This document shows, piece after piece, positions 33,810 to 43,003 of a stretch of DNA of 64,000 bases (positions are counted from its first letter, which is position 1; every line of letters starts with the position of its first letter). Location of the stretch: contig DATAPD010000008.1 in NCBI GenBank assembly GCA_036265385.1, forward strand, positions 1 to 64,000. The letters are read 5' to 3'. The notes under the pieces were generated by a model, which saw only the letters and a program-made list of their open reading frames with translations, was not told the DNA's origin and searched no databases. This DNA is from DATAPD01 sp036265385. GTDB lineage: Bacteria; Acidobacteriota; Terriglobia; Terriglobales; Acidobacteriaceae. The position numbers and the translations under genes were made by a program.

Positions 33810-35276
33810 CTAAGTGCCGAGGTTCAGCCAAACGGTTTTCAACTCCGTATAGTGTTCGATGGCGTGCATGCCGAGCTCACGGCCGAAACCGCTTTGCTTA
33901 AATCCGCCAAACGGCAACGCAGCATCCATCAGTCCATACGTGTTGATCCATACCGTGCCTGCCTGCAGCCTACGTGACACGATATGTGCCTTCTTGATGT
34001 CTTTCGTCCACACGGCAGCGGCCAAGCCGTAAGGATTGCTATTCGCCTGTTCAATCACCTGTTCGACGTCGTCGAAGGGAAGCACAGAAAGCACGGGGCC
34101 AAAGATTTCTTCCTGCGCAATCTTCATATCGTTTGTGACGCCGCCGAAAATGGTGGGCTCAAGAAAGAAACCCTTGCTGCCGTCGAGCGTGACACGATTC
34201 CCGCCGGCGATGAGTTGCGCTTCTTTCTTACCGGCCTCGATGTAGCCGAGAACCGTCTGCATTTGTTCCTGGCTGACAATCGCTCCGAGACGTGTTTTGG
34301 GATCAAGTGGGTCTGCGGGCTGCATTTTCTTGGCGCGGCCGACCAACTTGTCGATAAATTCATCTTGCAGCTTTGATTCGACGAAGAGTCTGGAACCTGC
34401 GTTACAGACTTCCCCCTTGCCGTAGAAGATGCCGTTGATTGCTCCACGGACGGCGGAATCGATATCGGCATCCGAGAAAACAATATTGGGGGACTTGCCA
34501 CCAAGTTCGAGCGTGACACGCTTTAACGAGTCAGCGGCGCCACGCATAATTTCTTTCCCTACGGCTGTTGAACCAGTAAAGGCGATCTTGTTAATTGCGG
34601 GGTTTTGGACGATCGCTTTACCGGTTTCCGGGCCACCGGTGACGATGTTTATGACGCCGGCTGGGAATCCGGCTTCGATAGCGAGTTCGCCCAGACGGAG
34701 CGTGGTGAGGGGAGTCTGCTCGGCTGGCTTCATCACGATGGTATTGCCGCAGGCTAGCGCCGGGCCGATTTTCCACGACGCGAGCAACAGCGGAAAATTC
34801 CACGGAATGATGAGTCCGACGACGCCGACCGGTTCCCGCAAGGTATAGGTGAAAGCCGTTTCGAATGTGTTAACGGTTTCCCCATGAATCTTGGTGGCCC
34901 ATCCCGCGTAATAACGCAGGACATCAATCACCATCGGCATGTCGACTTGGCGCGACTCGAATATAGGCTTGCCGTTGTCGAGAGTTTCGAGTTCCGCTAG
35001 TTCATCGATGTTGCGTTCCAGTAGATCCGCTAGCTTCCAGATGAGCTTGCCGCGGTCAGATGCGGACATTTTTCGCCAGGCACCACCACGGTCATCGAAT
35101 GCTTTACGGGCGGCGCTGACGGCTTTATCAACCTCCGCCGAGTTGGCTTCGACGATCTGCGTGAGGACTTCTCCTGTTGCAGGGTTAATCGTGTCGAAGT
35201 GTTGAGCACCCTCGAGCCATTCACCATTGATGAGGAGGCGCCCGGGTTTCACTTGCGATTTGGTGGCAGTCAGCAT
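33810..35276 (-). CDS. NAD(P)-dependent aldehyde dehydrogenase
   Basis: This 488-residue protein is a complete class-1/2-type aldehyde dehydrogenase: IIPWNFPLLLASWKIGPALA, FTGSTAVGKEIM, TLELGGKSPNIVF with the general-base Glu, GEVCNAGSRLF with the catalytic Cys, and the C-terminal PFGGFKQSGFGRELG. It oxidises an aldehyde to an acid. In the benzoyl-CoA (box) route a semialdehyde dehydrogenase is needed after ring cleavage, so it could do that here, but the sequence alone does not fix the substrate. Confidence 0.92.
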   Translation of the reverse strand: MLTATKSQVKPGRLLINGEWLEGAQHFDTINPATGEVLTQIVEANSAEVDKAVSAARKAFDDRGGAWRKMSASDRGKLIWKLADLLERNIDELAELETLDNGKPIFESRQVDMPMVIDVLRYYAGWATKIHGETVNTFETAFTYTLREPVGVVGLIIPWNFPLLLASWKIGPALACGNTIVMKPAEQTPLTTLRLGELAIEAGFPAGVINIVTGGPETGKAIVQNPAINKIAFTGSTAVGKEIMRGAADSLKRVTLELGGKSPNIVFSDADIDSAVRGAINGIFYGKGEVCNAGSRLFVESKLQDEFIDKLVGRAKKMQPADPLDPKTRLGAIVSQEQMQTVLGYIEAGKKEAQLIAGGNRVTLDGSKGFFLEPTIFGGVTNDMKIAQEEIFGPVLSVLPFDDVEQVIEQANSNPYGLAAAVWTKDIKKAHIVSRRLQAGTVWINTYGLMDAALPFGGFKQSGFGRELGMHAIEHYTELKTVWLNLGT

Positions 35277-35317
35277 CGAATTTCCAAGTAACGAGTAGCT
35301 CGTTAGTAATTCCTAGT

Positions 35318-36139
35318 CTATTTAGCCTTGAATTCGGCTGGGCGCTTTTCTACGTAGGCTGCCAGTCCTTCTTTCGCGTCTTCGCTTTGGAATAGCAGTT
35401 GTTGATTTTCGCGCTCGACGGCGAGAGCAGATTCCATAGGAATCTCCCAGCCAGTCTGCACGGCGCGCTTAATGCGTCCGACCGCTTTCGCAGCCTTGTT
35501 CGGCGGGCAGAACTGACGGGCATACTCCATGATGTTTTCCATGAAGCCGTCGCGATCGTAGATGTCATTGATGATTCCGAGCTCTTCGGCTTCTTCGAAG
35601 GAGAAGGTGTTGCCCGTCACCATCAACTCGATGGCGCGGGACTTCCCTACCAACCGCGACAGACGCTGCGTGCCACCCGTTCCAGGAAGAACACCGAGAT
35701 TGACTTCGGGAAGACCAATTTTGCCTGCATCCTTACGAGCGATGCGAATGTCAGCAGCCATAGCGATCTCGAGTCCGCCACCGACGCAGTGTCCATTCAG
35801 CGCGGCAATAACGAGCTTGGGAGTGTGTTCGAGCCGAAGCAGAGTCTCGTTCGCGTGCAAGCAGAAGTAATACTTGAAGGTGGGATCGACGCTGGCCAGC
35901 ATCTTGATGTTGGCTCCAGCGGAAAAGAACTTGTCGCCGGAACCTGTGAGAACGATGACGTAAACGTCATTGTCCATCCGCGCCTTGAGGATCGCGTCGT
36001 CTAGCTGTCGGTTCATCTCGTAGGTGTAAGTGTTGGCTGGCGGATCAAACATCTCGATGACGGCAACTCCGCCGTCAGTGCGGTAGTTGATCAGGGTCTT
36101 GGTAGTTTCGCCGGCCGTCGGCTGCGTCGTCGTTGCCAT
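35318..36139 (-). CDS. Enoyl-CoA hydratase/isomerase family protein
   Basis: This 273-residue crotonase-fold protein has FSAGANIKMLASVDP and NGHCVGGGLEIAMAADIRIA (oxyanion holes) and LPEVNLGVLPGTGGTQRLSR, which includes the Glu usual for hydratases. It is distinct from the other hydratase in the cluster, with an N-terminal YTYEMNRQLDDAI. It is the first enzyme gene after the TetR regulator, in the same orientation. Confidence 0.85.
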   Translation of the reverse strand: MATTTQPTAGETTKTLINYRTDGGVAVIEMFDPPANTYTYEMNRQLDDAILKARMDNDVYVIVLTGSGDKFFSAGANIKMLASVDPTFKYYFCLHANETLLRLEHTPKLVIAALNGHCVGGGLEIAMAADIRIARKDAGKIGLPEVNLGVLPGTGGTQRLSRLVGKSRAIELMVTGNTFSFEEAEELGIINDIYDRDGFMENIMEYARQFCPPNKAAKAVGRIKRAVQTGWEIPMESALAVERENQQLLFQSEDAKEGLAAYVEKRPAEFKAK

Positions 36140-36194
36140 ATTCGTGCTCCTTTTCGTGTCTCTGTCGCCAGCGTGCGTGTTGCCGCCAGCGAAA

Positions 36195-36249
36195 AGCAGA
36201 TTCTTCGTTCGTCCTCGGTTTCACCTGCGGACGGCTCAGAATGACAAAT
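36195..36249 (+). repeat. Dispersed intergenic repeat, copy 2
   Basis: Fifty-five bases starting AGCAGATTCTTCGTTCGTCC and ending AGAATGACAAAT match the copy at 29829. It lies just before the TetR stop codon. Confidence 0.6.
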
Positions 36250-36251
36250 CT

Positions 36252-36908
36252 TCAAGTTTTCTTACGCGGTAGATTTCTGTGTCCGCATACACCGTTCAGA
36301 AAGATATCTCCCATCTGTGTGGCCAATTGTTCCGGGTTTGAATCAACTTTCGGGTTATGCCAGGTATAAATCCAGTTCATCATGCCGAACAGGCTCAACA
36401 CTGCAATGCGTGGAGAGAATTCCAAAGCGCGAGCCTGTTTCAGCTCTTCGAGAAGATGGAGGCAAATGCGGTAGTACTCCCGCTTTAGAGCAGCGATTTC
36501 CTGGCGGAATCCATTTCGCAACGCGTCGTCTTCATGAGACAGAACCTTCATCGCCTCCTGGTGTCCCAAAAAGTATTCGAGGTGGTTCTGAATGAAGATG
36601 CGGATCCTCTGTTCCGGCTCGTCGACGCCTGCAAGCCGCTCCTTCACACGATCGCGAATCGTGGAGAACGTATGCTTCTGGATCATGTACAGCAGACGTT
36701 CTTTGGATTCGAAGTAGTAATAGAGTCCAGCGAGAGACATGCCGGTCGCGCGAGAAAGATCGCGCATCGAAGCGCCCTCGTATCCCTTGTCACAGAAGAC
36801 TTCGGTCGCATGGCCCAGGATCTCTGCCAGGCGGCGGTCGAAGCGAGTCTCGTCGGCTGCGCTCTTCGTTGAGCGACGGCGAGGGGCAAGGGTGGCGGAA
36901 GTAGCCAT
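36252..36908 (-). CDS. TetR-family transcriptional regulator
   Basis: This 218-residue protein has an N-terminal TetR helix-turn-helix (EILGHATEVFCDKGYEGASM, then RDLSRATGMSLAGLYYYFES) and a helical ligand-binding half of the FadR/acyl-CoA-responsive style. It heads the same-strand run of acyl-CoA genes. A 26-base perfect palindrome covers its start codon, so it most likely represses itself and, through read-through, the cluster. The ligand is probably an acyl-CoA of the pathway (inference). Confidence 0.9.
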   Translation of the reverse strand: MATSATLAPRRRSTKSAADETRFDRRLAEILGHATEVFCDKGYEGASMRDLSRATGMSLAGLYYYFESKERLLYMIQKHTFSTIRDRVKERLAGVDEPEQRIRIFIQNHLEYFLGHQEAMKVLSHEDDALRNGFRQEIAALKREYYRICLHLLEELKQARALEFSPRIAVLSLFGMMNWIYTWHNPKVDSNPEQLATQMGDIFLNGVCGHRNLPRKKT

Positions 36909-36932
36909 AATTCGAACGAACGTTCGAATTAT
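36907..36932. promoter_or_regulatory. Palindromic TetR operator
   Basis: Arms ATAATTCGAACG and CGTTCGAATTAT are exact reverse complements separated by AA. The left arm includes part of the tetR start codon (complement of ATG at 36906-36908), so a bound repressor would block initiation directly. Confidence 0.8.
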
Positions 36933-37070
36933 AACGCGATGTGATTCACGTCACAAGAGGGCGTGACTGTGGAAAAGCTGGCATGGCTCCGCTCAGTGTT
37001 GTTAGGAGAGCCTGCCGCTGTGCTTCAAAGAAAGTGCGCGCATTTCGAAGGTGAGAGGCTTGTCAGTGAT

Positions 37071-38186
37071 TCAATTCCGAATGTCCGCCATCAGCTGTTC
37101 TATCTCGCGCTTCTGTTCTGCTGTGAGCGGCAGGAATGGCAAGCGCGGAAAGCCTCCAAAATAGCCGTTCAGGTCCATCGAATACTTCACGCCGGGGACG
37201 CCTAGTTCTCCGACGACCCGTGGTGCGGCCTTCGCGATTCGTTCCTGTTTTTCTTTTGCGAGTGCGTGGTCTCCTTCTTTCCAGGCAGCATAAATTTCAT
37301 AGCAAGCTGTTGGTGCCGGACAAGCAAACGCCAGGATGGCGCCAACTGCTCCCGCATCCAAGGACGGCGCGAGTTGCTGTGCGGCCCCGACCAGGACCTG
37401 GAAGCCGACTTCTTTTTGGCGCGTTTTCATATTTCCGACAACAGTCACAGCGGAAGACGACGGCTGCGGCGTGAGAGGAGCGCGATCTTCTAACGGAGAG
37501 CTCTCCTGGGTGGAGGCCTTTTCGCCCGCCAGCGTGAGGACGGGGATCAATTCGTGAACTTGGGGTCTGGCTTCCCTGGCAGACAACATCCGAGGCGTGA
37601 CCGCTTCGAAAGTCTCAGTCACGGTGGCCAAGCGTTGTACGTGGCGGGTGCCATCGACCATCTTCTTGACCTTCTCGATATTCCCACTTGATTCCTTAAT
37701 ACCGATGAGATTCGGGTGTTCAGCAAGTTGAATTACCAACTCTGCTGGAATGTCGTATCCGGTCGCCTGAGGAAAGTTGTAGATGATGATCGGAATTGGT
37801 GAGCGGTCGGCGACGCTGCGATAAAACGCCAGCATGTTCTCTGGCTTCATTTGGTTTTTGTAATAGTGAGGCGTGCGAATCATCGCGACGTCATACCCGA
37901 TCGTGGCGGCGTACTCGGTGAGCCGCAGCGTTTCAATCGCTGACTCGACCCCTGTTCCCGCGATCATCACTTTACGGTTGCCGGCCGCCTGGATTGCAGT
38001 TTTCAGAACTTCTCTGCGTTCCTCATCCGAAAGAAGTATGGCCTCGCCAGTCGATCCTTGCACGACGATGCCAGCAGATGGGGTGCGTGAATAGCGCTCA
38101 ACATTGGCTTCAAGCTTCTTGTAATAGACGTTTCCTTCTGGATAGAAGGGTGTGGTGATCGGCGGGAAAATTCCGTGAAGAAGCAT
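37071..38186 (-). CDS. DapA-family lyase/aldolase with inserted segment
   Basis: This 371-residue protein is a (beta/alpha)8 member of the dihydrodipicolinate synthase/N-acetylneuraminate lyase family: IFPPITTPFYPEGNVYY, VVQGSTGEAILLSDEERREV, IIIYNFPQATGYDIP with the conserved Tyr, and NLIGIKESSGNIEK with the Schiff-base Lys. Between about residues 200 and 255 there is an extra Pro/Ser/Thr-rich stretch not found in normal family members (about 295 residues). AGGAG precedes the ATG. True DapA is possible but the insertion and isolation suggest another 2-keto acid substrate. Confidence 0.8.
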   Translation of the reverse strand: MLLHGIFPPITTPFYPEGNVYYKKLEANVERYSRTPSAGIVVQGSTGEAILLSDEERREVLKTAIQAAGNRKVMIAGTGVESAIETLRLTEYAATIGYDVAMIRTPHYYKNQMKPENMLAFYRSVADRSPIPIIIYNFPQATGYDIPAELVIQLAEHPNLIGIKESSGNIEKVKKMVDGTRHVQRLATVTETFEAVTPRMLSAREARPQVHELIPVLTLAGEKASTQESSPLEDRAPLTPQPSSSAVTVVGNMKTRQKEVGFQVLVGAAQQLAPSLDAGAVGAILAFACPAPTACYEIYAAWKEGDHALAKEKQERIAKAAPRVVGELGVPGVKYSMDLNGYFGGFPRLPFLPLTAEQKREIEQLMADIRN

Positions 38187-38291
38187 GGGAACTCCTGGCT
38201 CCTAGCTTTTGCCCACTAGCGATCATGCCTAGCCGTCAGCTATCGGCTTTCAGCATAAGTGTAGCAGCGTCATAACTGACAGTCTTCGACC

Positions 38292-38744
38292 CTACGAAGC
38301 AGCCCTCTGAGGAGCGTTGATGAACGTCTTTGAGGGCACGGCGCCAATCTGCATAAGCAAAGAGAATTGGTCCCAGTTATCCCAGCCGCGCACGATTTTT
38401 CCATCCGAAATCTTCATCATGCTCATGCCGGTGAATTCGACACGGCGGTTCGTCGGCGCGGTCCCAAGAAATTCACCGTTATGGGTGGCCTTGGCTCGCC
38501 AGCGGAGGACCACCATGTCTTTCTCTGTAACAGTGTGCTCAATGTCGAATCGAATGTCGGGGAAGGCGGCACGAATACCCGTGAAAAGCGCTCGAAACTG
38601 CTCCATATTGATCTGACCATCGTGTTCAATCTGCCCGTATCCGACGGTGTCAGGCATAGAAAGTTGGTCAATGGTTTCAATTCGGCCCTGGTTCCAGAGT
38701 TCCTCGAACCAGCGGTGGGCGACGGAAGAGCTTGCGTTCAGCAT
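38292..38744 (-). CDS. SnoaL-like polyketide cyclase/ester cyclase-type protein
   Basis: This 150-residue protein has the SnoaL-like pattern: AHRWFEELWNQGRIETIDQL, then FRALFTGIRAAFPDIRFDIE, TVTEKDMVVLRWRAKATHNG, EFTGMSMMKISDGKIVRGWD and NWDQFSLLMQIGAV. These alpha+beta barrels act as cyclases, isomerases or binding proteins; the role here is unknown. AAAGG lies upstream of the ATG. Confidence 0.8.
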   Translation of the reverse strand: MLNASSSVAHRWFEELWNQGRIETIDQLSMPDTVGYGQIEHDGQINMEQFRALFTGIRAAFPDIRFDIEHTVTEKDMVVLRWRAKATHNGEFLGTAPTNRRVEFTGMSMMKISDGKIVRGWDNWDQFSLLMQIGAVPSKTFINAPQRAAS

Positions 38745-38871
38745 ACGTAGACCTTTCGATGACTTCGCACACCAGAGTCGCAGGGGAAGGTCAGCGATGG
38801 AGGCGAAGCAGATCCCAGGGACTGACGCAGCCTATCAAGGTTGCGCGTTAGTCTCAAGCGTGACTCTGAAT

Positions 38872-41800
38872 TTAGGTGCGGATGTTGACCCGTTCCGCAT
38901 GAAGTTTTTGTAGTGCCTGCACTTTCACCTCTCCTCGCTGCAGAGCGGCGATACCTTCGGCGGCAGCGCGGGCGGCTGCCAAGGTAGTGATGGTCGGAAT
39001 TCTTCCCTGCACAGCGGCACGTCGGATTGCCTTTTCGTCGAAATACGGATCTGGTCCGTGCGGCGTATTGACGATCAGGTGGATACGGTCACCCTTGATG
39101 AGATCCACTGCGTTTGGACGGCCTTCTTTCACTTTGAAGACGCGCTCGACGTTCATTCCAGCAGCTTCAATAAGATCGGCCGTACCGTTCGTGGCCACAA
39201 GTTTGAAGCCCATGTCAACAAAACGTTGTGCGACATCGGCTACGTTGGGCTTGTCCTGCTCGTTCACGCTGATGAATAGCGTGCCTTGTGTAGGAAGCTT
39301 CTGTCCGGCGGAGAGTTGGGCTTTCGCGAAGGCCTCGCCGAAGTTGTCGGCCACTCCCATGACTTCGCCGGTCGAACGCATTTCCGGACCCAGAACCGTG
39401 TCCACACCCGGGAACTTGTTCCAAGGGAAAACCGGAGATTTCACGTAGTAGTTGCTGCCAGTATCGAGATCGGCGCTACGCTCGATGAATTCGGGAAGGA
39501 ATTCGCGCAGCTTGCGACCCGTCATCAAGCGTGAAGCAATCTTCGCCATCGGGACACCAGTCGCCTTGGAAACATAAGGCACCGTCCGGGAGGCGCGTGG
39601 ATTCACCTCGAGTACATATACCTTTCTGGCGTCACTGCCATTGCCTTTAGAAGAGCCGTTCGTGCGCGGAATCGCAAATTGAATGTTCATCAGCCCGATC
39701 ACTCTGAGAGCACGAGCGAGCTTGAACGTGTAATCGCGCATCCGGTCGAGGAGTTCTGCGGGGATATCGACGGAAGGCAATACGCAGGAGGAATCACCGG
39801 AGTGGATACCGGCTTCCTCGATGTGCTGCATGATGCCACCGATCACAACGTCTTCTCCATCGGAGAGGGCATCGACATCGACTTCGATCGCGTCTTCGAG
39901 GAACTTGTCGATCAGGATCGGGCGGTCCTGCGAATACTCAACCGCTTCCTTCATGTAGCGAGAGACGGTCTCCTCGTCGTATGCGATCACCATGGCACGT
40001 CCGCCAAGGACGTAAGAAGGACGTACGAGGACTGGATAACCGATCGCATCCGCGGCCTTAACGGCCTCTTCCGGCGATGTCACCATCGCACCCGGCGCTT
40101 GCGGAATATCGAGTTCTTCGAGCAATTTCCCAAAACGTTTTCGATCTTCCGCCAGATCGATTGACTCGGGAGAAGTTCCGATGATCGGCACGCCTGCGGC
40201 TTTGAGCGGCAGAGCGAGATTGAGCGGAGTCTGGCCGCCGAACTGAACGATGACTCCGACCGATGCTCCGCCTGCGGCCTCGTGTTCATAAACAGCGAAC
40301 ACGTCTTCGAGAGTTAGAGGCTCGAAGTACAAACGGTCGCTGGTGTCGTAGTCGGTCGAGACAGTCTCTGGATTGCAATTCACCATCACGGTCTCGTATC
40401 CGTCTTCGCGAAGCGCGAATGACGCGTGGCAGCAACAGTAATCGAACTCGATTCCCTGCCCGATGCGATTAGGTCCACTACCCAGAATGATGACTTTCTT
40501 CTTGGCAGTTGGAGTCGCCTCATCTTCTTCTTCGTACGTAGAGTAAAGATATGGGGTGTAGCTTTCGAACTCCGCCGCGCAGGTATCGACTCGCTTGTAC
40601 ACCGGACGAATGCCAAGTTTCTTCCGCTTGTGGCGAACCTGCTCCTGAGCGCCGCGTCCGTCGAGCCGCCAAACTCCGGCAAGCCGTCCGTCTGAGAAAC
40701 CCATACGCTTGGCATCGCGTACAACCTCAGCCGGGATCGACTCCATGGGGTGCTTCTCGAGTTCCAACTGCATGTCGTTAATTTCTTTCAGCTGGTAGAG
40801 GAACCATGGGTCGATCGACGTCATCTTCGACAGTTGCTTTACGGTGTAACCCTGCCGTAGTGCGTATCGGACGTAGGAGAGCCGCTCGGGATGTGGCGTG
40901 ACAAGACGCTGGGTAAGTATGCGCGGTTCGATTTTTTCCGATCCAGGCTTCTTGCCCGTGTCGAGTGCGCGGACACCTTTCAGAAGTGCCTCTTTGAATG
41001 TGCGGCCGATGGCCATCACTTCGCCGACGGATTTCATCTGGGGACCGAGGTTTTCATCCGCTCCAGGAAATTTCTCGAACTGCCACTTGGGAATCTTGAC
41101 GACGACGTAGTCGAGAGTCGGTTCGAAGCAGGCCGGTGTTTTGCGTGTGATGTCGTTCGGGATTTCGTCTAGCGTGTAGCCAATGGCCAGCTTGGCCGCT
41201 ATTTTCGCGATCGGGAATCCTGTGGCCTTTGAGGCCAGCGCTGACGATCGCGAGACGCGCGGATTCATTTCGATGACGACCATGCGTCCGGTGTTGGGAT
41301 GGACGCCGAACTGGATATTCGATCCGCCAGTTTCAACCCCGACCTCACGGATGACAGCGATCGAAGCATCGCGCATGGCTTGGTATTCGCGATCGGTGAG
41401 AGTCTGGGCGGGAGCGACGGTGATCGAGTCGCCAGTGTGCACACCCATCGGATCGAAGTTCTCGATCGAGCAGATGATGATGACGTTGTCTTTCACATCG
41501 CGCATCACCTCGAGCTCATATTCCTTCCAACCGAGCACGGATTCTTCGATCAGACATTCGTGGACCGGAGAGAGATCAAGGCCGCGAGCAAGCACTTCCA
41601 TCAGCTCTTCGCGGTTGAAAGCCATACCGCCGCCGGTACCGCCGAGCGTGAAGCTTGGACGGATAATGACAGGAAAACCAATCTTTCCGGCAAACTCGAG
41701 ACCATCTTTCAGATTGTTGACGAGCGCCGATTTTGGCACGTCAAGGCCAATCTTCTGCATCGCATCTTTGAAGAAGAGCCGGTCTTCTGCCTTTTTGATG

Positions 41801-42183
41801 GCTGCAATGTTTGCGCCAATGAGCTGCACGTTGTACTTGTCGAGCACGCCTCCATCAGAAAGCTCGACGGCGAGGTTGAGGGCTGTTTGTCCGCCAACCG
41901 TGGGCAGTACAGCGAAGCCCGCGTTGGGCGACATTTCGCGCTCGATCCGAATGATTTCCTCGAGATACTCCCGCGTGAGCGGCTCGATGTAAGTGCGGTC
42001 GGCCAGTTCCGGGTCGGTCATGATCGTCGCCGGATTCGAATTTGCTAGCACAACCTCGTAGCCCTCGGACTTGAGGGCCTTACAGGCTTGCGTGCCGGAG
42101 TAGTCAAATTCAGCGGATTGGCCGATGACGATCGGACCGGAGCCGATGATGAGGATTTTGGAAAGATCGGTTCGCTTAGGCAT
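38872..42183 (-). CDS. carB: Carbamoyl-phosphate synthase large subunit
   Basis: This 1103-residue protein is full-length CarB: carboxyphosphate ATP-grasp half (KILIIGSGPIVIGQSAEFDY onward), oligomerisation region, carbamoyl-phosphate ATP-grasp half (KVIILGSGPNRIGQGIEFDY onward) and a C-terminal MGS-like allosteric domain (GTLFISVNEQDKPNVADVAQ). It uses ammonia from CarA, bicarbonate and two ATP to make carbamoyl phosphate for pyrimidine and arginine synthesis. It lies on the same strand as carA but is separated from it by an unrelated gene. Confidence 0.98.
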   Translation of the reverse strand: MPKRTDLSKILIIGSGPIVIGQSAEFDYSGTQACKALKSEGYEVVLANSNPATIMTDPELADRTYIEPLTREYLEEIIRIEREMSPNAGFAVLPTVGGQTALNLAVELSDGGVLDKYNVQLIGANIAAIKKAEDRLFFKDAMQKIGLDVPKSALVNNLKDGLEFAGKIGFPVIIRPSFTLGGTGGGMAFNREELMEVLARGLDLSPVHECLIEESVLGWKEYELEVMRDVKDNVIIICSIENFDPMGVHTGDSITVAPAQTLTDREYQAMRDASIAVIREVGVETGGSNIQFGVHPNTGRMVVIEMNPRVSRSSALASKATGFPIAKIAAKLAIGYTLDEIPNDITRKTPACFEPTLDYVVVKIPKWQFEKFPGADENLGPQMKSVGEVMAIGRTFKEALLKGVRALDTGKKPGSEKIEPRILTQRLVTPHPERLSYVRYALRQGYTVKQLSKMTSIDPWFLYQLKEINDMQLELEKHPMESIPAEVVRDAKRMGFSDGRLAGVWRLDGRGAQEQVRHKRKKLGIRPVYKRVDTCAAEFESYTPYLYSTYEEEDEATPTAKKKVIILGSGPNRIGQGIEFDYCCCHASFALREDGYETVMVNCNPETVSTDYDTSDRLYFEPLTLEDVFAVYEHEAAGGASVGVIVQFGGQTPLNLALPLKAAGVPIIGTSPESIDLAEDRKRFGKLLEELDIPQAPGAMVTSPEEAVKAADAIGYPVLVRPSYVLGGRAMVIAYDEETVSRYMKEAVEYSQDRPILIDKFLEDAIEVDVDALSDGEDVVIGGIMQHIEEAGIHSGDSSCVLPSVDIPAELLDRMRDYTFKLARALRVIGLMNIQFAIPRTNGSSKGNGSDARKVYVLEVNPRASRTVPYVSKATGVPMAKIASRLMTGRKLREFLPEFIERSADLDTGSNYYVKSPVFPWNKFPGVDTVLGPEMRSTGEVMGVADNFGEAFAKAQLSAGQKLPTQGTLFISVNEQDKPNVADVAQRFVDMGFKLVATNGTADLIEAAGMNVERVFKVKEGRPNAVDLIKGDRIHLIVNTPHGPDPYFDEKAIRRAAVQGRIPTITTLAAARAAAEGIAALQRGEVKVQALQKLHAERVNIRT

Positions 42184-42205
42184 TTAAGATTGTTGTCGGC
42201 ATCTC

Positions 42206-42958
42206 TCATTGCACAGGACAACCTGCATATGGCTGTCCTGTGGGGTTGACCTTTAAGACGATATCAAGCGTGCAGTGCACCTGTTCATAGCAATCCAATC
42301 CTACAGGCTGTGCAAAACCTCGATTCGGAGAAGCTAGCAGGCGATAGCTGCCGGGTTCCGCTTCATCAAACACAAAACGCCCTTGTTCGTCGGTCTTCGC
42401 TAAGGTACGTTGTGGTTGAAGTGTGCTGCCCGAAGATTTCGCGAGCCAAACTGCCGACTCTTTTAACGGAGCACTCGTTTCATCCGATATTCGTCCGCTT
42501 ATCACAGTTGCAGCCTTCAAGATCAAGTTTGGCGAAACAATTTCACTAGCGCAGCGATCTTCGTGATTAGTTTCTTTTTCAGTGATCACACGTAGGTCGT
42601 GGCACTCGCCGTTGCTTTGAAGAACAACTTCCACCATGCCCGTCTCCAGTGTGGACCGCAGATCGACAATATAGAAAAATTTCAGGTGGCGTTCCGCCCT
42701 CACTTCCACCTGATACTTACCGGCTTGCGCAGCGAGATGAAAAATCCCGTCGAGCTTAGACTCGGTCCTGAGCACGACTTCTCCCGAATAAGATCTAACA
42801 ACGATCTCTGCGTTCGGGATTGGTTTGCCATTGTTGGAAGTAACTCTTCCGTCTGCTGTTTTGACTATTTTGTTGAGTTCGGTAAAGCAGGATGCATGTG
42901 CCGTAATCGGAGTCGCGCTTGCGGCAGCCACCAAACAGCATCGCATCCAAAACTTCAT
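42206..42958 (-). CDS. Secreted carboxypeptidase-regulatory-like domain protein
   Basis: This 250-residue protein starts with a signal peptide (CLVAAASATPITAHA) followed by two prealbumin-like (carboxypeptidase regulatory-like/CarboxypepD_reg) domains, about 32-110 (GRVTSNNGKPIPNAEIVVRS) and 155-240 (GRISDETSAPLKESAVWLAK, then TDEQGRFVFDEAEPGSYRLL). It is a beta-sandwich protein, probably periplasmic. It interrupts carA and carB and has no link to carbamoyl-phosphate synthesis; 22 bases separate it from carB, so the three genes probably share a transcript. Confidence 0.78.
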   Translation of the reverse strand: MKFWMRCCLVAAASATPITAHASCFTELNKIVKTADGRVTSNNGKPIPNAEIVVRSYSGEVVLRTESKLDGIFHLAAQAGKYQVEVRAERHLKFFYIVDLRSTLETGMVEVVLQSNGECHDLRVITEKETNHEDRCASEIVSPNLILKAATVISGRISDETSAPLKESAVWLAKSSGSTLQPQRTLAKTDEQGRFVFDEAEPGSYRLLASPNRGFAQPVGLDCYEQVHCTLDIVLKVNPTGQPYAGCPVQ

Positions 42959-43003
42959 CCTCTTAACTCCCCAGTGTGGGAACTTTCCTCGCCGGACTTC
43001 TGA

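Noticed and set aside
37071..38186. Certain lysine-pathway dapA
   Set aside because: The family is large, the protein carries an insertion and no other lysine genes are adjacent, so I left the symbol empty.
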